Positions 6,311 through 11,038 of a DNA stretch of 11,038 bases are shown here, piece after piece. How positions within the stretch are numbered: position 1 is the first letter of the stretch; every line of letters begins with the position of its first letter. A program made the translations under genes and the position numbers. A model generated the notes under the pieces. That model saw nothing but the letters and a program-made list of their open reading frames with translations, did no database searches and had not been told where the DNA came from. Source of the stretch: Lachnospiraceae bacterium. GTDB lineage: Bacteria > Bacillota > Clostridia > Lachnospirales > Lachnospiraceae. The stretch is from the NCBI GenBank assembly GCA_017958465.1, contig JAGDCQ010000014.1:1-11038 (forward strand), in the 5' to 3' direction.

Positions 6311-7018
6311 ATGAAACAGTATAAAAGGATCCTTTTGAAACTCAGCGGTGAGGCCCTTGCAGGCGACAAAAAGACAGGCTTCGACGAAGCCACCTGCATA
6401 GCGGTTGGAAAACAGGTGAAAAAGCTTGTGGATGCCGGAACAGAAGTGGCTGTTGTCATCGGCGGCGGCAATTTCTGGCGCGGCCGCAGCTCCGAGACCA
6501 TCGACCGTACAAAAGCCGATCAGATCGGCATGCTCGCAACAGTAATGAACTGCATCTATGTATCTGATATCTTCAGGTTCCTCGGGATGCAGACGGATAT
6601 CTTCACACCCTTTGCCGTTGGCGCTATGACAGAGCTCTTCTCAAAAGACAGAGCGGTTGCAAGCCTTAAGGCTGGAAAGGTCATCTTCCTTGCCGGCGGT
6701 ACGGGACATCCCTATTTTTCGACGGATACCGCCACTGCACTCCGTGCAATAGAGCTGGAGACGGATATCATCCTTATGGCAAGGGCTGTGGACGGCGTTT
6801 ACGACTCCGATCCCAAATCAAATCCTGCCGCAAAGAAATTCGATACAATATCCTACAATGAAGTTCTTGAGAGAAATCTCAAGATCCTCGATAAAGCAGC
6901 TACCGTGCTCTGCATGGAAAACAAGATGCCCCTGCTCGTGTTCTCGCTGAACGAAGAGGACAGCATCTATACAAACGCTTGTGACCACTGCACCGGGACT
7001 GTAGTTACCGTGGACTGA
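6311..7018 (+). CDS. pyrH: UMP kinase
   Basis: This cytoplasmic enzyme phosphorylates UMP to UDP with ATP, the committed supply step for UTP and CTP and for UDP-sugar wall precursors. The 235 residues match the usual length of about 235-240. Amino-acid-kinase family motifs appear in order: KLSGEAL (10-16, phosphate binding), VIGGGNFWRG (49-58), DQIGMLATVMN (70-80, UMP side), AGGTGHPYFSTDTA (128-141) and DGVYDSDP (161-168, ATP site). The frame extends back to a TTG at 6305, but the ATG at 6311 is chosen because AGAGG (6300-6304) is correctly spaced before it and MKQYKRILLK is the normal N-terminus. It is followed by frr at 25 bp. In many Firmicutes rpsB and tsf precede pyrH; here a bactofilin gene does. 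Confidence 0.97.
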   Translation: MKQYKRILLKLSGEALAGDKKTGFDEATCIAVGKQVKKLVDAGTEVAVVIGGGNFWRGRSSETIDRTKADQIGMLATVMNCIYVSDIFRFLGMQTDIFTPFAVGAMTELFSKDRAVASLKAGKVIFLAGGTGHPYFSTDTATALRAIELETDIILMARAVDGVYDSDPKSNPAAKKFDTISYNEVLERNLKILDKAATVLCMENKMPLLVFSLNEEDSIYTNACDHCTGTVVTVD

Positions 7019-7043
7019 GGTCTCACATCATGGGGAGGTAAAA

Positions 7044-7598
7044 ATGAACGAAAAAATAGTACCATTCGAAGAGAAAATGAATAAGACCATAGCAAGTCTT
7101 TCCGAAGACTTTGCTTCTATCCGCGCAGGCCGCGCAAACCCGCACCTGCTGGACAAACTCAGGGTTGATTATTACGGGACACCTTCACCGCTCCAGTCGG
7201 TGGCAAACATCTCTGTTCCCGAAGCAAGAGTCATACAGATCCAGCCCTGGGAATCCAAGATGATCAAAGAGATCGAGAAGGCTATCCTTGCATCGGATAT
7301 CGGTATCACACCCGGTAACGACGGTAAGGTCATCCGCCTTGTTTTCCCCGAGCTTACAGAGGAAAGACGTAAGGACCTTACAAAGGATATAAAGACAAAG
7401 TCCGAGACCGCCCGTGTTGCGATCCGCAACATCCGCCGCGATGCCAACGAGCATGTTAAAAAGGCCGGCAAGGCAAGTGAGATCTCCGAGGATGTTCAAA
7501 AGGAGCTTGAGGACGAGATCCAGAAGCTTACGGATAAGTTCATCGAAAACATCGACAAAATGTGCGATGACAAATGCAAAGAGATAATGACCGTTTGA
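7044..7598 (+). CDS. frr: Ribosome recycling factor
   Basis: Frr splits post-termination ribosomes together with EF-G so they can restart translation. The 184 residues are standard. Visible family blocks are FASIRAGRANPHLLDKLRV near the N-terminus, DYYGTPSPLQSVANISVPEA and IQPWESKMI in domain II, NDGKVIRLVFPELTEERR and the C-terminal helix with RNIRRDAN. The long helices of the three-helix bundle are evident from the regular charged pattern after residue 105. GGGGAGG (7032-7038) gives a strong ribosome binding site for the ATG. It sits directly after pyrH, as in most bacteria, and is followed by a 138 bp gap with two hairpins before uppS. The protein looks intact. Confidence 0.98.
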   Translation: MNEKIVPFEEKMNKTIASLSEDFASIRAGRANPHLLDKLRVDYYGTPSPLQSVANISVPEARVIQIQPWESKMIKEIEKAILASDIGITPGNDGKVIRLVFPELTEERRKDLTKDIKTKSETARVAIRNIRRDANEHVKKAGKASEISEDVQKELEDEIQKLTDKFIENIDKMCDDKCKEIMTV

Positions 7599-7650
7599 TC
7601 CTGTAAAGTCTTTTGCGGTTGTACCTGTTTTTCTACGACATTTACATAAC

Positions 7651-7692
7651 AAATTTGGTGGGACGTAGAGATACGTCCCATTTTGCAAATTT
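7651..7692 (+). repeat. Long palindrome between frr and uppS (possible terminator or dispersed repeat)
   Basis: TGGGACGTA (7659-7667) and TACGTCCCA (7672-7680) form a perfect 9 bp stem capped by GAGA. Outside an asymmetric internal loop, AAATTTG (7651-7657) pairs with CAAATTT (7686-7692), so the whole 42 bases fold into one extended hairpin. Only four T residues follow the inner stem, so it is a poor classical terminator and could be partial or leaky. Its shape also fits a dispersed REP-like palindrome. No other copy is visible in this window. Confidence 0.6.
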
Positions 7693-7695
7693 ATA

Positions 7696-7724
7696 CGGGC
7701 AGTGGCGGTTTTTTCCCCTGCCCG
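7696..7724 (+). promoter_or_regulatory. Hairpin touching the uppS ribosome binding site
   Basis: CGGGCAG (7696-7702) and CTGCCCG (7718-7724) form a perfect 7 bp stem around a 15-base loop containing six T residues. The 3' arm ends two bases before GGAGG (7727-7731), so folding could affect ribosome access to the GTG start of uppS. A control role is inferred only from position. Confidence 0.45.
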
Positions 7725-7726
7725 GC

Positions 7727-7731
7727 GGAGG
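7727..7731 (+). promoter_or_regulatory. Shine-Dalgarno that fixes the uppS start at GTG 7737
   Basis: GGAGG lies 5 bases before GTG at 7737. The reading frame stays open back to a TTG at 7683, but that codon has no such site and the extra residues lie across the hairpins and do not resemble UppS. Confidence 0.8.
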
Positions 7732-7736
7732 AACCT

Positions 7737-8465
7737 GTGGCTGAAAAAAAACTAAACATCCCGCAGCATGTGGCTATAATCCTTGACGGAAACGGAAGGT
7801 GGGCCAGCAAACGCCTGCTTCCGAGGAAAGCAGGGCATGCACAGGGAAGCAAGACAGTTGAAAAGATCTGCGAAGACGCATGGCGGATGGGCATCAAATA
7901 CCTTACCGTCTATGCTTTCTCAACTGAAAACTGGAATCGTCCGGATGACGAAGTGGAAGCGCTCATGAACCTTCTGCGCTCCTACATGAAGGACTACATA
8001 CGTATAAGCAGGAAAAACGATATGCGGGTCCGCATCATCGGAGATAAAACCCGTCTGGACGAGGATATAAGAGACTCAATTGCCGTTCTTGAAGAGGATT
8101 CGAAGAACAACAACGGCCTCAATTTCCAGGTCGCCATCAACTACGGTTCAAGAGACGAGATAATCCATGCTGTCAAAAAGCTTGCCGCGCGGGTAAAGGA
8201 AGGTACTCTTTCTCCGGATGATATCACGGAAGAAATGCTCTCAAAGGAGCTGTACACCGCCGATATCCCGGACCCGGACCTTTTGATCCGGACAGCGGGA
8301 GAGCAGCGTCTTTCAAATTATCTGTTATGGCAGCTTTCCTACAGCGAGCTGTATTTTACGGATGTTTTGTGGCCGGATTTCACGGTAAAAGACCTTGAAA
8401 AGGCCGTAGAGGCCTATTCGGGCCGCACAAGGAAGTTTGGAAAAGTGGTAGAGGAGACAGAGTAG
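7737..8465 (+). CDS. uppS: Undecaprenyl diphosphate synthase (cis-prenyltransferase)
   Basis: The enzyme extends farnesyl diphosphate with eight isopentenyl units in cis to make the C55 carrier used for peptidoglycan and other surface polymers, at the cytoplasmic membrane face. The 242 residues from the GTG start suit the family. Motifs are ILDGNGRWA (15-23, catalytic Asp17 equivalent to E. coli Asp26), KAGHAQG (31-37), TVYAFSTENWNRP (57-69) and RTAGEQRLSNYLLWQ (185-199), with Glu204 as the Mg-linked equivalent of E. coli Glu213. The constant offset of nine from E. coli supports the chosen start. It is separated from frr by two hairpins and abuts cdsA exactly: the TAG stop is followed at once by the next ATG. 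Confidence 0.97.
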   Translation: MAEKKLNIPQHVAIILDGNGRWASKRLLPRKAGHAQGSKTVEKICEDAWRMGIKYLTVYAFSTENWNRPDDEVEALMNLLRSYMKDYIRISRKNDMRVRIIGDKTRLDEDIRDSIAVLEEDSKNNNGLNFQVAINYGSRDEIIHAVKKLAARVKEGTLSPDDITEEMLSKELYTADIPDPDLLIRTAGEQRLSNYLLWQLSYSELYFTDVLWPDFTVKDLEKAVEAYSGRTRKFGKVVEETE

Positions 8466-9278
8466 ATGTTTAAGGCCAGACTGATTTCAGCTGTATTTAT
8501 AGTGATCTTTACGTTCCTTACCGACTTTTTCGGCGGGATCCCCCTTTGCCTCGGGATGCTCCTGGTTTCTCTCCAGGGCCTCTTTGAGCTGTACAGGGCA
8601 AACAATATCCACAACAGCACCTTTGCTGTGATATCCTACGTTAATACCGTAGCCATCTACACCTTTATGTACTTTGGCAGGGAAAGGTTCATGATCTACC
8701 TCCTGATGGTCAGCATCCTCCTTTACATGGGCATCTTTGTCTTCAAGTTCCCGAAGTACACTTTTTCCCAGGTGTTTGTGGCATTTGGCGGAGTTTTCTA
8801 CATCTCTGTCATGCTGATGTACGTTTATCTTATCAGGGGGCTGGACAACGGCATCTACTTCGTCTGGATGATCTACGCCGGTTCCTGGGGCTCCGACGTG
8901 GGAGCCTACACCTTTGGCAAGCTTTTCGGAAAACACAAGCTTGTCCCCAACCTGAGTCCTAAAAAGACCGTTGAAGGTGCTATCGGCGGGATAGTTGCTT
9001 CTGCATTCTGGGGTCTTTTATATGCTTTGATATTCGGAAGGTTCCTGGATATTTCTATGCCTTTCCTGGTCTGCCCCTGCATAGCCGCTGCTTCCTCTGT
9101 TGTAGCCCAGATAGGCGACCTTGCGGCATCCGCCATCAAGCGCCAGTGCAACATAAAGGATTTCGGAAAGTCTATCCCCGGCCACGGCGGTATCCTGGAC
9201 AGGTACGACTCCATTATTTTTGTGGCTCCGCTTGTTTATTTCCTGGATATTTGCGTTACGCACATTGCCGCCATCTGA
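8466..9278 (+). CDS. cdsA: Phosphatidate cytidylyltransferase (CDP-diglyceride synthase)
   Basis: A polytopic membrane enzyme that converts phosphatidic acid and CTP to CDP-diacylglycerol, the branch point for phospholipids. The 270 residues hold about eight hydrophobic segments. Conserved parts are GSDVGAYTFGKLFGKHKL (142-159), SPKKTVEG (164-171), QIGDLAASAIKR (215-226) and the family signature KDFGKSIPGHGGILDRYDS (231-249), with acidic residues Asp218, Asp245 and Asp248 placed as expected for metal binding. The start ATG touches the uppS stop; the purine-rich GAGGAGA within the end of uppS (about 8451-8457) can serve as its ribosome site, so translation is likely coupled. dxr follows after 26 bp. 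Confidence 0.96.
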   Translation: MFKARLISAVFIVIFTFLTDFFGGIPLCLGMLLVSLQGLFELYRANNIHNSTFAVISYVNTVAIYTFMYFGRERFMIYLLMVSILLYMGIFVFKFPKYTFSQVFVAFGGVFYISVMLMYVYLIRGLDNGIYFVWMIYAGSWGSDVGAYTFGKLFGKHKLVPNLSPKKTVEGAIGGIVASAFWGLLYALIFGRFLDISMPFLVCPCIAAASSVVAQIGDLAASAIKRQCNIKDFGKSIPGHGGILDRYDSIIFVAPLVYFLDICVTHIAAI

Positions 9279-9293
9279 CGGCTTGATTAGATC

Positions 9294-9299
9294 GGAGGG
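9294..9299 (+). promoter_or_regulatory. Shine-Dalgarno that fixes the dxr start at TTG 9305
   Basis: GGAGGG lies 5 bases before TTG at 9305. The encoded N-terminus leads straight into the NADPH-binding strand expected at the start of Dxr, and no ATG is available nearby in frame. Confidence 0.82.
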
Positions 9300-9304
9300 T
9301 AATC

Positions 9305-10441
9305 TTGAGAAAACTGTCCGTTATTGGTTCAACAGGTTCAATAGGCCGCCAGGCCCTTGAAGTAGTAAGGAACAACCCGGGTAAACTGTCGGTCCTTACC
9401 CTTGCGGCCTGTACAAATATAGATATCCTTGAGGAACAGATACGCGAATTTGCCCCAAAGACCGTTTGTGTCTTTAACGAAGACAAGGCAAAAGAGCTCT
9501 CTTACAGGGTAAGGGACCTTTCTGTCCGTATCGTTTCGGGAATGGAAGGCTTGATAGAGTGTGCGGCTTACGATGAGACGGATATGACCCTCATGTCTGT
9601 GGTTGGCATGATAGGCGTCCGCCCCACGATCGAAGCCATAAAGGCCGGCAAAGACATAGCCCTGGCAAACAAGGAAACCCTTGTTACGGCGGGACATATC
9701 ATAATGCCGCTCGTCCGTGAAAAAGGCGTAAAGCTCCTGCCGGTAGACAGCGAGCATTCAGCCATCTTTCAGTCTTTAAGGGGCGAGGAAACTTCGAAAA
9801 TAGAAAAGGTCCTGCTCACAGCGTCAGGCGGTCCTTTCCGCGGTATGAAGCGTAAAGACCTTGAAAAGGTAACCCTTGCCGATGCCTTAAAACATCCCAA
9901 TTGGTCTATGGGAAAAAAGATAACAGTGGATTCATCCACCCTTGTAAACAAAGGGCTTGAGGTTTGCGAGGTTAAATGGCTTTTTGACGTGGATCCGGAC
10001 AACATCCAGGTCGTTGTCCAGCCCCAGAGCATCCTCCATTCCGCAGTGCAGTTCTCGGACGGCGCGATCATCGGCCAGATGGGCATTCCGGATATGAAGC
10101 TTCCCATACAGTTTGCCCTTCTTTATCCGGACAGGAGCTATCTTAAAGATAAGAGGGTGGATCTTTTCGAGCTTGGTTCCATAACCTTTGAAAAGCCGGA
10201 CACAGAGACCTTCAAAGCTCTCCCCTTAGCGTACAGGGCGCTAAAGACAGGCGGCAATATGCCTACAGTCTTCAATGCTGCCAACGAAGAAGCGGTGGCA
10301 AGATTTCTTGACGGAAAGATAGGCTTCCTTCAGATCACGGAAGAGATCGAGAGAGCCATGGATTCTGTAAAATTCATAAAAGATCCGTCCCTGGAGGAGA
10401 TCCTTTGGACGGAAATGTATACAAGAGAACTGCAAAAGTGA
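9305..10441 (+). CDS. dxr: 1-deoxy-D-xylulose 5-phosphate reductoisomerase
   Basis: This enzyme makes 2-C-methyl-D-erythritol 4-phosphate from DXP with NADPH, the first committed step of the MEP isoprenoid pathway and the source of precursors for UppS next door. The 378 residues are typical. The N-terminal Rossmann motif is GSTGSIGRQALEVV (8-21). ANKETLVTAG (121-130) and LPVDSEHSAIFQ (145-156) carry the metal ligands Asp148 and Glu150, and STLVNKGLEVCE (211-222) provides Glu219; these match E. coli Asp150, Glu152 and Glu231. HPNWSMGKK (197-205) is the substrate-closing loop. The start is TTG, supported by GGAGGG 5 bases upstream. rseP starts 34 bp after its stop. Presence of dxr indicates that the organism uses the MEP route. 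Confidence 0.97.
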   Translation: MRKLSVIGSTGSIGRQALEVVRNNPGKLSVLTLAACTNIDILEEQIREFAPKTVCVFNEDKAKELSYRVRDLSVRIVSGMEGLIECAAYDETDMTLMSVVGMIGVRPTIEAIKAGKDIALANKETLVTAGHIIMPLVREKGVKLLPVDSEHSAIFQSLRGEETSKIEKVLLTASGGPFRGMKRKDLEKVTLADALKHPNWSMGKKITVDSSTLVNKGLEVCEVKWLFDVDPDNIQVVVQPQSILHSAVQFSDGAIIGQMGIPDMKLPIQFALLYPDRSYLKDKRVDLFELGSITFEKPDTETFKALPLAYRALKTGGNMPTVFNAANEEAVARFLDGKIGFLQITEEIERAMDSVKFIKDPSLEEILWTEMYTRELQK

Positions 10442-10475
10442 CATCTTTGCTCTTTTGCGGTACGGAGATTCAACA

Positions 10476-11038
10476 ATGAACATAGTTGCAATAGGTCAGA
10501 CCTTATTAAACATACTGCTGGCGCTCCTGCTTTTGGGAGTGGTAGTAGCCTTCCACGAATTCGGACACTTTATCCTTGCGAAAGCCAGAGGCATCACCGT
10601 TATCGAGTTTTCTATCGGAATGGGTCCAAGGCTCTTAAGTTTCGTGAAAGGCGGGACAAGGTATTCCTTAAAGCTCCTTCCTATCGGCGGTTCCTGCCAG
10701 ATGGGAGAGGACGATACGGAAAAGTCTGACGACGAACATGCATTTAACAACAAAAACGTATGGGAACGTATAGCCGTCATTTTTGCGGGCCCGTTTTTCA
10801 ATTTTATACTGGCCTTTATTTTTGCCCTTGTGGTCATCGGCATCGTAGGCTACGATCCTGCGGCGGTCCTTTCCGTAAACACAGGTGAACCTGCGTACGA
10901 AGCAGGGTTAAAGCAGGGAGATATCATTACTAAGATAAACGGAAAAAAGATCACCCTCGGACGTGAGATCCTCACGTATTTCTATTTCCATACCCTGTCC
11001 AACGAGCCTGTCACCATCGAATATACAAGAGAAGACGA
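10476..11038 (+). CDS. rseP: RIP zinc metalloprotease RseP family (site-2 protease), 3' end off the window
   Basis: An intramembrane protease of family M50B that cleaves membrane-bound regulators or leftover signal peptides within the bilayer. The first 187 residues are present. TM1 (about 7-26) runs into the zinc motif HEFGH (27-31), whose His27, Glu28 and His31 are catalytic. GMGPRLLS (49-55) and LLPIGGSCQMGED (67-79) form the membrane-associated beta region, AGPFFNF (104-110) begins TM2, and a PDZ domain starts near 128 with the substrate loop GEPAYEAGLKQGDII. The second catalytic site, the LDG motif with the third zinc ligand, should lie beyond the window edge. The ATG has ACGGAG (10462-10467) upstream. 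It occupies its usual place after dxr; ispG often follows in relatives. I cannot see the substrate or any partner anti-sigma factor. Confidence 0.95.
   Translation, partial: MNIVAIGQTLLNILLALLLLGVVVAFHEFGHFILAKARGITVIEFSIGMGPRLLSFVKGGTRYSLKLLPIGGSCQMGEDDTEKSDDEHAFNNKNVWERIAVIFAGPFFNFILAFIFALVVIGIVGYDPAAVLSVNTGEPAYEAGLKQGDIITKINGKKITLGREILTYFYFHTLSNEPVTIEYTRED

Noticed and set aside
7617..7650. A possible extra promoter for uppS (TTGTAC about 17-18 bp before TTACAT/TACATA).
   Set aside because: The -10 matches are poor (about three of six) and no extended -10 is present, so it cannot be supported.
7185..7688. A Cys/Leu-rich minus-strand frame across frr and the hairpin gap.
   Set aside because: It is antisense to an intact ribosome recycling factor and begins within the hairpin region without a ribosome site.
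1..11038. A mobile element, defence system, CRISPR array or biosynthetic cluster.
   Set aside because: Gene content is conserved housekeeping and signalling, and I saw no transposase, integrase, regular repeat array or abrupt composition change.

Overview
The window looks like chromosome of a Clostridia member, most likely Lachnospiraceae. The reasons are the syntenic block pyrH-frr-uppS-cdsA-dxr-rseP typical of Firmicutes, purine-rich Shine-Dalgarno sites (GGAGG) with frequent TTG/GTG starts, a bactofilin just upstream of pyrH, a BirA without a DNA-binding domain, and a multi-spanning membrane GGDEF protein of a kind common in that family. This placement is inferred from protein character and gene order, not from a marker gene.

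Layout. Positions 1-2083 (minus strand) hold a two-gene unit: an MFS/GPH-type sugar transporter followed 29 bp later by a biotin-protein ligase that runs off the left edge. It has its own promoter and a GC-rich hairpin leader. Positions 2084-2268 are a divergent intergenic region with one promoter facing each way. Positions 2269-5481 (plus strand) hold a Dabb-domain protein, peptidase T (pepT), a membrane diguanylate cyclase and a stand-alone RNase HI. The last three are so tightly packed (4 bp gap, then a 4 bp overlap) that they are probably co-transcribed and translationally coupled. A new promoter at about 5489-5517 then drives a bactofilin followed by pyrH, frr, uppS, cdsA, dxr and rseP, the last cut off by the right edge.

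How the genes work together. The right half joins nucleotide supply (UMP kinase), ribosome recycling (Frr), isoprenoid precursor synthesis (Dxr), undecaprenyl diphosphate synthesis for the wall lipid carrier (UppS), CDP-diacylglycerol for phospholipids (CdsA) and an envelope intramembrane protease (RseP). A bactofilin cytoskeletal scaffold at the head of this run fits an envelope-growth theme. The left half is metabolic and signalling: sugar uptake, biotinylation, peptide breakdown and c-di-GMP.

Most of the window is conserved housekeeping DNA, and I do not see a new defence, mobile or biosynthetic system. The points most worth a second look are a serine at the BirA position equivalent to E. 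coli Arg118, overlapping hairpins in the transporter leader, a long palindrome plus a second hairpin between frr and uppS, and the bactofilin at the head of the pyrH cluster. No tRNA, rRNA, CRISPR array, insertion sequence or origin was recognised, and no gene-free stretch exceeds 300 bases.
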